Below are positions 15,490 through 23,873 of a DNA stretch of 64,000 nt, piece by piece. Location: NCBI GenBank assembly GCA_964196195.1, contig CAXMSE010000025.1, forward strand, positions 1-64,000, written 5' to 3'. The DNA comes from OFTM10 sp964196195 (GTDB lineage: Bacteria; Actinomycetota; Acidimicrobiia; Acidimicrobiales; Aldehydirespiratoraceae). Numbering within the stretch: position 1 is the stretch's first letter; the number at the start of each line of letters is the position of its first letter. Made by a program: the position numbers and the translations under genes. The notes below the pieces were generated by a model. It had not been told where the DNA came from, searched no databases, and saw nothing but the letters and a program-made list of their open reading frames with translations.

Positions 15490-16082
15490 TGACCGACCTG
15501 GCCGGCAGGCGGCGTACGCACCCCCAAGGTGCTGGAGGTGGTGGACGTGGAGGGACGCCCCGCCCAGGTGATGGAGCGGGTCGAGGGGCCCGACATGTTC
15601 TCCCACATCGCGGCCAATCCCATTCGGGCGGTTTCGATGGCTCGAAAGCTCGGTGAGGTGCACGCCGAGCTGCATGACGTCCAAGAGCCAGGCCATCCGC
15701 GTCCTTGCTGGCCTTCCGCACGGGTCTGCGATCTGTCATGGTGATTTCCACCCCGGCAACGTCTTGCTCACCGCAAACGGACCTGCACTCCTCGACTGGT
15801 CGAATGCGGCTCGGGGTGATGCCACCGCAGACTTTGTCCGCACCCGGCTGATGCGAGGGTGGGGGAGTTGCCACCAGGGGCGCCGGTCATGATTCGTATT
15901 CTGGCCGGTATCGGTCGAGGTGCGTTGCGCCGTCTCTAGGAGCGCTCCTACCGCAAGGCCCGCCCGGTCGATCTGGACTTGGCCCGACGTTGGCACCCCT
16001 ATTGGCTGCCGATCGGCTGGGCGACGACATCGGCGCGGAGCGAGAGGTCTTGCTGGCTATTGCCCGGTCTGGCTTCGGATGA
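15490..16082 (+). pseudogene. decayed aminoglycoside-phosphotransferase (APH/choline-kinase family) gene
   Basis: Pieces of one APH-fold kinase can be read in order but in shifting frames: GVRTPKVLEVVDVEGRPAQV and MERVEGPDMFSHIAANP (frame 1), then LPHGSAICHGDFHPGNVLL with the catalytic HGDFHPGN and DWSNAARGDATADF (frame 2), MIRILAGIGRGALRRL ended by an in-frame TAG near 15937, ERSYRKARPVDLDLARRWHP, and ADRLGDDIGAEREVLLAIAR ending in TGA 16082. The N-lobe with the P-loop is missing and an in-frame TGA precedes the first piece. At least three frame changes and a stop show long decay, not a sequencing slip. No intact product is possible. Confidence 0.85.
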
Positions 16083-16095
16083 GTTGGGCCTGGTG

Positions 16096-16764
16096 TCAGC
16101 CGTTCTCGATCAGGGCAGCGGCGAGTTGTACGAAGTCGTCGACGGCGAGTTCTGCAGGGGCGAACACATCGGCGTAGGACAGGCCTGGTCGGCGAACATA
16201 TGCCGTCGACATTCCTGCAGCGCGGGCACCTGCCAGATCCCAGTCGTGACAGGCAACCATCCAGATGCCCTCGATCATCTCCCCGGCAACCGCGGCAGCC
16301 AGACGGTACGGCTCCGCGGACGGCTTGTAGGCCTTGACCTGATCCACTGAGAGAACATGATCGAATAGGGGAGCGAGACCGGCCCGCTCGAGTTGGGCAT
16401 CCACCGATGCCTGTGCGCTGTTGGTGAGGGCGATGACGGTCCAGCCCTCCTCGCGTAGTCGGGCCAACCCCTCGGCAACGTCGGGGTGAGGCTCGAGGCG
16501 TCCCATGGCGGCGGCGACATCGGCCCAGCCCTCAGCCCCTACTTCGGGTCCGGAGGTATCGGCGACCGCTCGAAAGGCCGAAGCCGCGAGCGTCGAGAAA
16601 TCGAGATAAACCCCGGTGGCCGTTGTTGCCATCGAGAGTTGCAGAAGACGCTGGAACCAGGCGAGGAACCCACCTTGTGGTCCCAGCCACTGGTCGACGG
16701 CCTGGCGAACGGGTTGGAGGTCGAGAGTTGTCTCGTTGATGTCGAACACGGCGACTCTGGTCAT
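16096..16764 (-). CDS. haloacid dehalogenase type II family hydrolase
   Basis: A 222-aa HAD-superfamily protein. The nucleophile loop reads VFDINETTLDL with Asp8; Asn10 in place of Asp and the NET pattern are typical of L-2-haloacid dehalogenases and relatives rather than phosphatases. Motif II is VIALTNSAQ, motif III the Lys in VKAYKPSAEPY, and motif IV HDWDLAGA. It should act on a small halogenated or phosphorylated acid; substrate unproven. ATG 16764 lacks an SD, with TACGAT 7 nt upstream suggesting a leaderless start. It is divergent from the HNH gene across a 134-bp gap holding a 34-bp palindrome. Confidence 0.85.
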   Translation of the reverse strand: MTRVAVFDINETTLDLQPVRQAVDQWLGPQGGFLAWFQRLLQLSMATTATGVYLDFSTLAASAFRAVADTSGPEVGAEGWADVAAAMGRLEPHPDVAEGLARLREEGWTVIALTNSAQASVDAQLERAGLAPLFDHVLSVDQVKAYKPSAEPYRLAAAVAGEMIEGIWMVACHDWDLAGARAAGMSTAYVRRPGLSYADVFAPAELAVDDFVQLAAALIENG

Positions 16765-16802
16765 GGCCTAGATCGTAGTCACCGAAGTCGTGCAACGACG
16801 GG

Positions 16803-16836
16803 CCTCGAAGGCGTCCCCGCGGGGACGCCTTCGAGG
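16803..16836. repeat. 34-bp perfect palindrome containing an 18-bp core repeated at 18248-18265
   Basis: Two 17-bp arms with no loop: CCTCGAAGGCGTCCCCG followed by its exact reverse complement. Its inner 18 bp, GCGTCCCCGCGGGGACGC (16811-16828), recur exactly at 18248-18265, inside the 3' end of the HNH gene. It lies between two divergent genes, so it is not a terminator for either. It could be a nuclease target, an element end or an operator. Confidence 0.8.
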
Positions 16837-16898
16837 GCTCGTTCGACCGTCACACCTCCGTCGTAGTTTGGGGCTCGTACCGACGCGAAGGAGTGCTG

Positions 16899-18299
16899 AT
16901 GGTTGACACGGGAGGTCATGGTTCGGCCGGCGAGTTGCCGCTGGAACGGGTTGAGTCGGAGATCACGATGCTCAGTGCTCAGATCGCAGCGGCCTCGGCG
17001 CGGCTGCTCGCCTCAATTGCGGAGTACGACCGACGTGAGGGCTGGGCGGGGTGGGGATGTCGGTCGACAGCCCATTGGTTGTCGTGGAGGTGTGGCGACT
17101 CGCTCCACACGGCACGGGAGAAGGTGCGGGTGGCGCGGGCGCTCAGCTCTCTCCCGGTGATCGGCGCAGCTTTCGCGGCGGGTGAGTTGTCCTATTCGAA
17201 AGTTCGTGCCGTCTCCAGGGTGGCGATCGGAGCCGATGATGAGGAGTGGACAGCTGTCGCCCGCCACTCCACTGGGGCGATGTTGGAGCGGATCGTGGCG
17301 GGGGTGCGGCGATCCCTGGAAGATGACGATGCTGCCGCGGGTAATGCCCTTGCCCAGCGGTCGATCTCTCGCTGCGGCCGAGGTGAGGGCGTCGGCATCG
17401 ACGAGATCCGCATGCGGCTGCCCACTGATATGGCCGAAACCGTGTGGGCGGCGGTAGAGGTCGTGTCGTCGCGTCAGATTGATGAGGCAGCGGCAGGCGG
17501 TCGGGGCTCACGAAGGGATGTCATCGCGGAGCGGGGAGGGATGGCTGCGGTTCGCGCCGATGCCATGGTCGAGATAGCCGAACGGATCGTGGCCTCGGAG
17601 CCGGTGGCAGCCCTCCGCGGCGATGTGGGCCGTCTCACTCTCGTTGCCGATCTCGAAGGCTTGCAAGAGGTGGCGGAGGAGGTGGTGACAGACCCCGTCC
17701 CCGCGCCCATGGATGCAAAGGAGCGCACGTTGGGTGCGCGACACGTGCCGGCGGAGGTGGCCCGACGAATGGCCTGCGATGTGGTGGCTGCGGTTCTGGT
17801 CAAGACGAGGGAGGGCCATGGCTGTGATGTCGGCCGCGACACACGCGTGGTCAGCCGCCGTCTGCGCCGCGCTCTGCATCGGCGTGATCATGGGCTCTGC
17901 CGCTTCCCGGCCTGTGGCGCCAGTTCGTGGCTGCATGCCCACCATGTCGTGCACTGGGCCGATGGTGGCCGCACCGATCTGACCAACCTGGTCATGGTCT
18001 GCGGCTTTCATCACCGACTCGTCCACGAGGGCGGCTGGCGGGTGGCAATCACCGACGGCGCGGTTGTCTGGAGTGATCCCCTCGGGGTACCCGCCACCGT
18101 CGAACCTCTCGGCGGATCAGCCGACAAGTTGGTGAGCGAGATCGGTGAGCGGCTAATGCGCGAACCAAACCTGCCCTGCGGCCCACTCGACTTCAGATTC
18201 GTCGTGTCGGTGCTCGCCGAGCACACCGCTCGAACCAGAGAGCGATCGCGTCCCCGCGGGGACGCGCGTGTCGACGTTCCCCAACCCCTTCCCGGCTGA
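16899..18299 (+). CDS. DUF222-HNH endonuclease (13E12-repeat family)
   Basis: A 466-aa protein. ATG 16899 has SD GAAGGAG 6 nt upstream; GTG 16893 is too close to it. The N-terminal half (LERVESEITMLSAQIAA, WGCRSTAHWLSWRCGDSL, ARALSSLPVIGAAFAAGELS) is DUF222, the helical domain of the Mycobacterium 13E12 family. The C-terminal HNH domain reads HRRDHGLCRFPACGAS, LHAHHVVHWADGGRTDLTNL, VMVCGFHHRLVHEGGW, with the zinc Cys pairs and catalytic His intact. DUF222-HNH genes occur as multi-copy repeats in actinobacteria and are suspected selfish elements. The 3' end encodes RSRPRGDARVD inside a palindrome matching the one upstream of the gene. Confidence 0.88.
   Translation: MVDTGGHGSAGELPLERVESEITMLSAQIAAASARLLASIAEYDRREGWAGWGCRSTAHWLSWRCGDSLHTAREKVRVARALSSLPVIGAAFAAGELSYSKVRAVSRVAIGADDEEWTAVARHSTGAMLERIVAGVRRSLEDDDAAAGNALAQRSISRCGRGEGVGIDEIRMRLPTDMAETVWAAVEVVSSRQIDEAAAGGRGSRRDVIAERGGMAAVRADAMVEIAERIVASEPVAALRGDVGRLTLVADLEGLQEVAEEVVTDPVPAPMDAKERTLGARHVPAEVARRMACDVVAAVLVKTREGHGCDVGRDTRVVSRRLRRALHRRDHGLCRFPACGASSWLHAHHVVHWADGGRTDLTNLVMVCGFHHRLVHEGGWRVAITDGAVVWSDPLGVPATVEPLGGSADKLVSEIGERLMREPNLPCGPLDFRFVVSVLAEHTARTRERSRPRGDARVDVPQPLPG
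18247..18266. repeat. 20-bp palindrome, second copy of the 18-bp core
   Basis: CGCGTCCCCGCGGGGACGCG is a perfect palindrome. Its inner 18 bp equal those at 16811-16828. The copies lie 1437 bp apart and bracket the DUF222-HNH reading frame; this one is within its last 18 codons. I saw no third exact copy in the window. Confidence 0.8.
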
Positions 18300-18300
18300 T

Positions 18301-19068
18301 TCAGTCGTTCGGAAGGGCATCCCTCCACTCCAACCATTCCCGAATCGGTGCCAGGTCCCAGTTGGGGCCCTCGATCCCCATTGTCACCTCATAGAGCGAC
18401 TCCATCTCCTTGGTGGGCTCTGTGGCCGACAAGTCGATGCCCGTCGAGCGCCTGATCGAGCCAGGGTCGCGGTCGAGTTTCCGGCACCACTCATCGAGGA
18501 CCTCGTTCTTGTGGAGGTACTCGGGGCTCCAGAAGTAGTGCCAGATGTCGGCGTGCTCGGCAGCAAGTCGAAGGGTGACCTTTTCGCCCCCTCCTCCGAT
18601 CATGATCGGCATCGGGCCCTGCGGAGCGGGGTCGAGCAGACCGAGTCGAGACTTGATGATCGGAAGGTCTCGCTCCAGATCAGCGAGGCGCGAACGGGCG
18701 GTGCCGAAGTCGTATCCGTAGTCGTCGTAGTCCCGTTCGAACCAGCCCGATCCGATCCCGAGCACCACGCGGCCGCCAGAGATGTGATCGACGGTCCTGG
18801 CCATGTCAGCCAGCAGGTTGGGGTTTCGGTAGGAGTTGCACCCCACGAGCGGCCCGAGCTGCACCCGTTCGGTGACCTCCGCGAGCGATGCAAGGGTTGT
18901 CCAACACTCGAAGTGCTTGTCTTCGGGTTCGCCGAACAGGGGGAAGAAGTGGTCCCACGTGTAGACGACGTCGATTCCCAACTCTTCGCCCGCTACGACC
19001 TGGCGCCGGAGATCGTCGTAATCGCCATGTTGGGGCTGGAACTGGACTGAGATGAGTGGCCTTGGCAC
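18301..19068 (-). CDS. LLM class F420-dependent oxidoreductase
   Basis: A 255-aa luciferase-like protein of the subgroup annotated as F420-dependent. It has ISVQFQPQHGDYDDLRRQV, DVVYTWDHFFPLFGEP, VQLGPLVGCNSYRNPNLLAD, DHISGGRVVLGIGSGWFERD (the F420-contact block), and MPIMIGGGGEKVTLRLAAEHAD. Substrate unknown. GTG 19068 has SD GCGAGG. A perfect -10 (TATAAT) lies 29-34 nt upstream of the start. It is tail-to-tail with the HNH gene, stops 1 bp apart, so any insertion of that gene occurred just beyond this stop. Confidence 0.85.
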   Translation of the reverse strand: MPRPLISVQFQPQHGDYDDLRRQVVAGEELGIDVVYTWDHFFPLFGEPEDKHFECWTTLASLAEVTERVQLGPLVGCNSYRNPNLLADMARTVDHISGGRVVLGIGSGWFERDYDDYGYDFGTARSRLADLERDLPIIKSRLGLLDPAPQGPMPIMIGGGGEKVTLRLAAEHADIWHYFWSPEYLHKNEVLDEWCRKLDRDPGSIRRSTGIDLSATEPTKEMESLYEVTMGIEGPNWDLAPIREWLEWRDALPND

Positions 19069-19096
19069 GGGGACCTCGCTTGGTGGATCGGCGCCG

Positions 19097-19102
19097 ATTA
19101 TA
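19097..19102 (-). promoter_or_regulatory. -10 element of the LLM gene promoter
   Basis: A consensus TATAAT on the minus strand, 29-34 nt upstream of GTG 19068. A -35 element at 16-18 bp is not convincing. It lies in the 63-bp gap after the gene ending at 19132, so the LLM gene probably has its own promoter. Confidence 0.4.
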
Positions 19103-19131
19103 GGTTCGCGAGTCGAGGGAAGTCCTCTCGA

Positions 19132-21252
19132 TCACTGCTTACACGACGCGCCGTCCGCCTCATAGAGCTCCAGTGTGTCGGCGAGGGCCAAGGCGGTTGG
19201 CCGAAACTCCTCCATCGAGTCAGGATCCGCCACCAACGCCACGGACAACGCGCCGGATGCCGTCGCGACCACATGAATCTCGAGGCTCCCACCAGGCTCG
19301 AGTTCCCCGTAGACCTTGCGTCCCGCTGCACCGCTGAGCCCCAGCTCGAACTGCGATCCGACCAACATGGCCTCTTGAACGGTGTGGTACGGGAATAGCA
19401 TCGTCTCGGGATCGAAAGCGGTTGGGTCGAACGGGCCGAGGTTGCCTCCCCAAACGTCCGAGTCGAAGGTGCCGGCCAGAGATCGTCCGCTCCATTGCGC
19501 GATCCTGGTGTCGCTGCGGGAGGTGTCGACGAACGGTCCTGTGTCGAGCGACTCAATAGCATCGTCGACGGTGAGTTGTTTCGTGTGGATCACGAACATC
19601 CGCCCTAGGTCATTCCCCAGTCGGATGGAACCAAACTCCGGGCCACAACCGCTGTCGATCGCGGCCCACCCCTCGGTCGGGGGTGTGAATCGTACTGCGG
19701 GCATCCGCCCTGGACGTGTCCGGTATGTCACGCCTTCCTGCAACTCTGCTGGGATCACTATCGAGCCGGACTCGACGAGTAGCTCGCCAGGGAACGCCCC
19801 GAGCGCATCTTGCGCCAACTTGTCATCGAGTGCCTGCTGGTCGACGTCGGAGTCGGGCACCCGGTATTGGCCCCACTGCCAGATTCCGTCGCCCGTTACT
19901 GAGAACAGGGCTCCGCCCAAGGCGGTTATGTCGGACATAAGTGGCACGTCGGTGAGCGAGGCGGAGGTCCACTCAGTCCAGCCGGACTGGTCGTAACTGC
20001 GTTGGAACACGTATGTGCCAATTTCGGCTGATATCGCCACAACGATGAAGTTGCCCTGCACGACGGCAGCTGCCTCGGTCTGGGCTGCGACGGGCAAGTC
20101 CGAGACATCCCAGGTCCGGCCGCCATCGACAGATGTGGCGAGCCACGAGTCACCTCGTGCGGCAACGGACTGGTCGCCTTCAGTAGCCCATAACGAGGCG
20201 GGTTCGGGGAGCTGACCGTAGGGCTCCCAGTCGAGGCCATTCGATGTAACCGAGAGAGCACCGCTGGTGTCGATCGCGGCCCAGCCATCGTCCAGTCGTC
20301 GTAGGCCAGTGCATGAAGCGGGGGGTTCAACTCTTAGCCAAATCGCGCCAGCATCTCGGGAGAGCCACCATGCACAATCTGGGCTGTTGGCTTGAGTCAC
20401 GATGTCGCTGTCTCGGGGAAGTTCATAGTCAGGGTCGTATCCGCTGATCAGGAGTGTCGAATCGGTTGCATCGATCGAGATCATGCAGGACACCCGGGGG
20501 TCGTCTGCTTCGCACGATCGCAAGCCGACTGGTAATGAAGAGTCGGGGAGCCGCTCCCAGGTGACACCATCGGTGGACGACCAGAGGGCGCTGGTTCCGC
20601 TGGTCTCATCGATGCCTGCGGCGGTGAACCCTGTCCACGTACCGACCACCGAAGAGAGCCGCCCGTCGTGCCACGATTCCCCGCCGGTCCAGTTGACCCC
20701 ATCGGAGCTGAACCAGGAACGGAAGCGGTCCGGGTCTTCGGCGTCGATGGTCCAGGCGTCGTTGCCCGCCTCCACCACCACCATCCCCAGCCCGTTGACA
20801 CTTGCCAGGAGGGTCACGCCGTGCATATCCGAGATGAGGTCGAGGTCTGAAATCGGGTGCCAGTCGCGGGCGAACGAAGCGGCATCGACGCTCGGCGATC
20901 CCGGTGCTGAATCGAGATCGGGCCGAGGAGGGCTGGTCTCTGGCACCGACGCGCCGGAAGGTTCGTCCGGGGTCGCCGCGATTGTGGTGAGTTGAACATC
21001 CGAGCGAGATTGCGCAAGCCACCAACCGCCCCAAATCGCCAGCAAGAACACAACCGCCGCGACGCTGGCTGCTGCCAGGCGGAAACGACCACGGGGAAGT
21101 GGCTCGTTGAAATGCACTCCACCGCCGGCCGACTCGTCGGTGGTGAAGGCTTCCAACGAGAACCGGTCGGGGAGGTCCGGATCAACCAACCGCTCATCAG
21201 GGATCGGGTTGGCAGCCCGAAGTCTCTCCAGCACTTGGGTGTGGTTCGTCAC
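19132..21252 (-). CDS. membrane-anchored propeller (BNR/sialidase-like) protein coupled to ECF sigma factor
   Basis: A 706-aa protein. Residues 1-56 are cytosolic (VLERLRAANPIPDERLVDPD), about 57-79 form one membrane helix (LAAASVAAVVFLLAIWGGWW), and the rest lies outside. The outer part has repeated BNR-like blades (WFSSDGVNWTGGESW, LWSSTDGVTWERLPDS, WLSRDAGAIWLRVE, SVDGGRTWDVSDLP) and a further C-terminal domain. Its GTG overlaps the TGA of the upstream sigma-factor gene (GTGA 21249-21252). In actinobacteria a single-pass protein in this position often acts as anti-sigma or sensor, but no zinc anti-sigma motif is present, so this is inferred from position. Confidence 0.75.
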   Translation of the reverse strand: MTNHTQVLERLRAANPIPDERLVDPDLPDRFSLEAFTTDESAGGGVHFNEPLPRGRFRLAAASVAAVVFLLAIWGGWWLAQSRSDVQLTTIAATPDEPSGASVPETSPPRPDLDSAPGSPSVDAASFARDWHPISDLDLISDMHGVTLLASVNGLGMVVVEAGNDAWTIDAEDPDRFRSWFSSDGVNWTGGESWHDGRLSSVVGTWTGFTAAGIDETSGTSALWSSTDGVTWERLPDSSLPVGLRSCEADDPRVSCMISIDATDSTLLISGYDPDYELPRDSDIVTQANSPDCAWWLSRDAGAIWLRVEPPASCTGLRRLDDGWAAIDTSGALSVTSNGLDWEPYGQLPEPASLWATEGDQSVAARGDSWLATSVDGGRTWDVSDLPVAAQTEAAAVVQGNFIVVAISAEIGTYVFQRSYDQSGWTEWTSASLTDVPLMSDITALGGALFSVTGDGIWQWGQYRVPDSDVDQQALDDKLAQDALGAFPGELLVESGSIVIPAELQEGVTYRTRPGRMPAVRFTPPTEGWAAIDSGCGPEFGSIRLGNDLGRMFVIHTKQLTVDDAIESLDTGPFVDTSRSDTRIAQWSGRSLAGTFDSDVWGGNLGPFDPTAFDPETMLFPYHTVQEAMLVGSQFELGLSGAAGRKVYGELEPGGSLEIHVVATASGALSVALVADPDSMEEFRPTALALADTLELYEADGASCKQ

Positions 21253-21800
21253 GGCCGGTTCCCCCCTTGAGGTGAGGCGATCCCACTTGGAGTGGCTCTG
21301 GTCTGCCTCTCGAGTTGGCGACCAAGGCGTCGAGTCGCTCGGTGGATGCGTTGGTCTACGGCATGTCGGCTACACCCGAGGATTTGTGCGATGTCGGCGT
21401 GGGGCAGTTCCTCCCATGTGGCTAGGCGCAGGACCTCCTGGTCGGACATTCGGAGTTGGCTCAGCGCCGAGTGAATATCTGCGATCTCCTCGCCCCTGAT
21501 TAGATCAATATCGGCTGTGGCCTGCGGGTGCGGCGTGATCGAGGCGACATTTCTTTCCATGGCTCTGTAGCGCCGAATCTTGCGGTGGCGATTCGCCAAA
21601 AGGCGCCAAGCCACTCCGTACAGCCAGCTCCGCACAGCATCGGCTTCGGGCAGTTCATCTTGTTTCTGCCAGGCGATGATGAAGGTATCGGCGGCGACCT
21701 CGCGGGCAGACTCCGCGTCCGTGCGACGTCGTAGGTACGCGTAGATCGAGCGGTGATGCTCTTCGTAGAGCCTCTCGAAGCGATCTTCTGGCTTTGTCAC
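21249..21800 (-). CDS. ECF-type RNA polymerase sigma factor
   Basis: A 183-aa sigma-70 family factor from GTG 21800, with SD GGGGAGG. Region 2 is seen in FERLYEEHHRSIYAYLRRRTD through ADTFIIAWQK and VRSWLYGVAWRLLANRHRK. Region 4 is seen in ALSQLRMSDQEVLRLATWEE, then ADIAQILGCSRHAVDQRIHR, the DNA-binding helix-turn-helix. It directs transcription of a regulon that probably includes itself. The overlapping downstream gene for a membrane propeller protein (19132-21252) is its likely partner. The 130-bp upstream gap (21801-21930) should hold the promoter; I could not pick it out. Confidence 0.9.
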   Translation of the reverse strand: MTKPEDRFERLYEEHHRSIYAYLRRRTDAESAREVAADTFIIAWQKQDELPEADAVRSWLYGVAWRLLANRHRKIRRYRAMERNVASITPHPQATADIDLIRGEEIADIHSALSQLRMSDQEVLRLATWEELPHADIAQILGCSRHAVDQRIHRATRRLGRQLERQTRATPSGIASPQGGNRP

Positions 21801-21930
21801 GATGACCTCCCCGATATCCCGGGGGTGGGTCCGCTGCACCCCACATCACACCAGCTGGGAGGTGGGTGTCAGCATGGGCCCAGGTGTGTGGAGGGAGTAG
21901 AGGCAGAGGTCACAGCGCCAGCGGTGGTCG

Positions 21931-22383
21931 TCACCCGGGGACGCCTACGTTGCACGTGATGGGGGTGCCAGGATCATCATCGAACGAAGCCACCACCTGG
22001 CCGTTTCGGTCGGCGAGTGTTGCTCGATGATTGACCGTGTACTTCTTATTGCCAACTCCCGGATCGACGGAGTAACTGAAGAAGTGGACGAAATCTTTGC
22101 GGCGAACCGAGACCTCGTCGGACCAGAGTTCGGTTCCATTCAGCACCACCGAATATGTCAGCGTTCGAGCCCCTCTGGCGTTCTCCCAGCTGAACACACC
22201 GTCGAAGTTGCATGTCTGAGAGTTCGGGTCGTAATCGAGGTTGTAGCCCTCGAGTATGAGGGTGGCCTCCGAAGGGTGCGGGAGCGGCTTCCCCTTGCCT
22301 TCCGGCTGGGAGCCGAACGCCGGCGTAGCGATTGTGACCAGCACCAGCGCCCAGATGATCGTGAGGACGGCGGAAAGACGCAT
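21931..22383 (-). CDS. small secreted protein, unknown
   Basis: A 150-aa secreted protein. ATG 22383 follows SD AAGGAG; a TTG at 22416 is possible but unsupported. The signal peptide is MRLSAVLTIIWALVLVTIA with a likely cut after ATPAFG. The mature part (ATLILEGYNLDYDPNSQTC, NFDGVFSWENARGARTLTYS, VNHRATLADRNGQVVASF) looks like one immunoglobulin/fibronectin-type beta sandwich with two Cys that could form a disulfide. No enzyme motif. It is divergent from the gene starting near 22422. Confidence 0.65.
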   Translation of the reverse strand: MRLSAVLTIIWALVLVTIATPAFGSQPEGKGKPLPHPSEATLILEGYNLDYDPNSQTCNFDGVFSWENARGARTLTYSVVLNGTELWSDEVSVRRKDFVHFFSYSVDPGVGNKKYTVNHRATLADRNGQVVASFDDDPGTPITCNVGVPG

Positions 22384-22421
22384 GACTCTCGGCTCCTTGT
22401 CGAAATCCTTGTTCAATAGCT

Positions 22422-23873
22422 GTGTGTCCTCCCGGGGGGAAAGGTCACCGCTCGTCGGAAAGAAATCTCTCGGGCTGGATCACAGACAGGATTCGAGGGA
22501 TCGACTCGGGTTCCCTCGAGACATCCATCTACGATGTCGCGGTGACCGGTCTGGACCGAGACGAGACCCACTCTGGATACTGGCCATCGGCATGGCCGGT
22601 GGAGTGTGGCGGCAACCGTCGACAGAAGACTGCCAACGGGCGACTCGATGCAGCCGAGGGGTCGGCGACGGTCGTCACCTCGCTCAGTGGCCGCTGGAAT
22701 GTGATGGTCGTCGAACGCGAACCGGGGCAGTGGTACGTGGGTGGCACGATGGCGGCTTTTACCGGCCCTCCGCCCTTCGGCTGGGTCCAACGAATCGATG
22801 TCGACACGCTTGCACCGTTGGCTTCCTCGCCGGAGTTGCCCTGCGGCGACCATGTCTGGTGTGGTGCGATCCTCGCTCATGCGAACGGATCGATCATGTC
22901 GGTCAACGGCTCCTATCTTCACCGCCTCGACCCCGACGATCTGAGTGTGGTGGCGGAGCGGCGGCTTCCGGCCGACCGGGCCCACAACGGTCTGCTTGCT
23001 CTGAGCGACGGCACCCTAATCACCAAGGATCTCCGACTCGAGGGCCAGGGGGGCACCACCATCACCCGTCTCGATCCGGATTCGCTGGAACTGGTGGGCG
23101 AACCCCTCCTTTTGCCAGAGGGGTCGATGGGTCGCATTGCCGCCGATGTCGTCGACGGCGAGGAGTTCGTCTACGTACCGGGCACCGAGCATCTCTGGCG
23201 GCTGAGCGTCGATGCCCACGAGCTTGCGATCGAGACATGGCGGCCTCGGTATCGCACCCCGAATGGTGGGTGGGGACTCTCGTGGGACGCGTGTCTCTCC
23301 GACGGGAGGTGTTGGATCATGGACTGTGGCGACATCGAATCCGTGCGCCTGATCCACCAGACCGTCCCGAACGGGCGTTACGAGGTGCCGCCCGGCCGGG
23401 CCCTCTCCTGGCGTCAACCCGCGCCGTGGGTGGGGGCCCAGCGCCTCATCAGGGTCTCTTTGGACGACGAAGAGGTCATGGACTCCATCGAGCCGTTCGG
23501 CACACCTGGTGGAGGCATCATCGCTCCGCCGGTGCACATACCGAGCCATGACATGGCGATCGCGTGGGATTCGGTCAACGGTGGTATCGCCGGCGTCGCC
23601 ACCGGAGGAGAGACACTCGAAGTGGCCTGGCATCTCGACGCTCGAGCCAGCATGCAACCGGTGGTCTTCGCAGAGTCAGGTGAGTTGGTCATCAACGACT
23701 TCACCGCGGAGGGCGACGACGATCTGATCGTCGTCGACATAGCGACCGGAGCCTTGCTCGACCGTGTCGCTACCGGCTCGCGGGTCGCCAACGGCATGTT
23801 CCTGAGCCCGGGTGGCAACCGCGACATCTTCTACTGCAGCACTGCCACCCTGGCCCGAGTTGCCTGGGCCTGA
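22422..23873 (+). CDS. beta-propeller-like protein, unknown
   Basis: Up to 483 aa from GTG 22422. The true start is uncertain because the first 35 residues look non-coding in character and GTG 22542 (MTGLDRDETHSGYW) is an alternative. The body repeats strand patterns such as GWVQRIDVDTLAPLASSPEL, LHRLDPDDLSVVAERRLPAD, ITRLDPDSLELVGEPLLLPE and LWRLSVDAHELAIETW, typical of a quinoprotein/YVTN-type propeller without cofactor motifs. It has many Cys (CGDHVWCG, DACLSDGRCWIMDCG) that could form disulfides, which would suit an exported protein, but I see no signal peptide. Function unknown. It is tail-to-tail with the M20 gene. Confidence 0.65.
   Translation: MCPPGGKGHRSSERNLSGWITDRIRGIDSGSLETSIYDVAVTGLDRDETHSGYWPSAWPVECGGNRRQKTANGRLDAAEGSATVVTSLSGRWNVMVVEREPGQWYVGGTMAAFTGPPPFGWVQRIDVDTLAPLASSPELPCGDHVWCGAILAHANGSIMSVNGSYLHRLDPDDLSVVAERRLPADRAHNGLLALSDGTLITKDLRLEGQGGTTITRLDPDSLELVGEPLLLPEGSMGRIAADVVDGEEFVYVPGTEHLWRLSVDAHELAIETWRPRYRTPNGGWGLSWDACLSDGRCWIMDCGDIESVRLIHQTVPNGRYEVPPGRALSWRQPAPWVGAQRLIRVSLDDEEVMDSIEPFGTPGGGIIAPPVHIPSHDMAIAWDSVNGGIAGVATGGETLEVAWHLDARASMQPVVFAESGELVINDFTAEGDDDLIVVDIATGALLDRVATGSRVANGMFLSPGGNRDIFYCSTATLARVAWA

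Noticed and set aside
15490..16082. Stops inside the APH-like gene as possible recoding
   Set aside because: The stop is TAG, several frame changes occur and the N-lobe is missing, so this is decay, not recoding.
16803..16836. 34-bp palindrome as an intrinsic terminator
   Set aside because: It lies between divergent gene starts, so neither neighbour ends there, and no U-tract follows on either strand.
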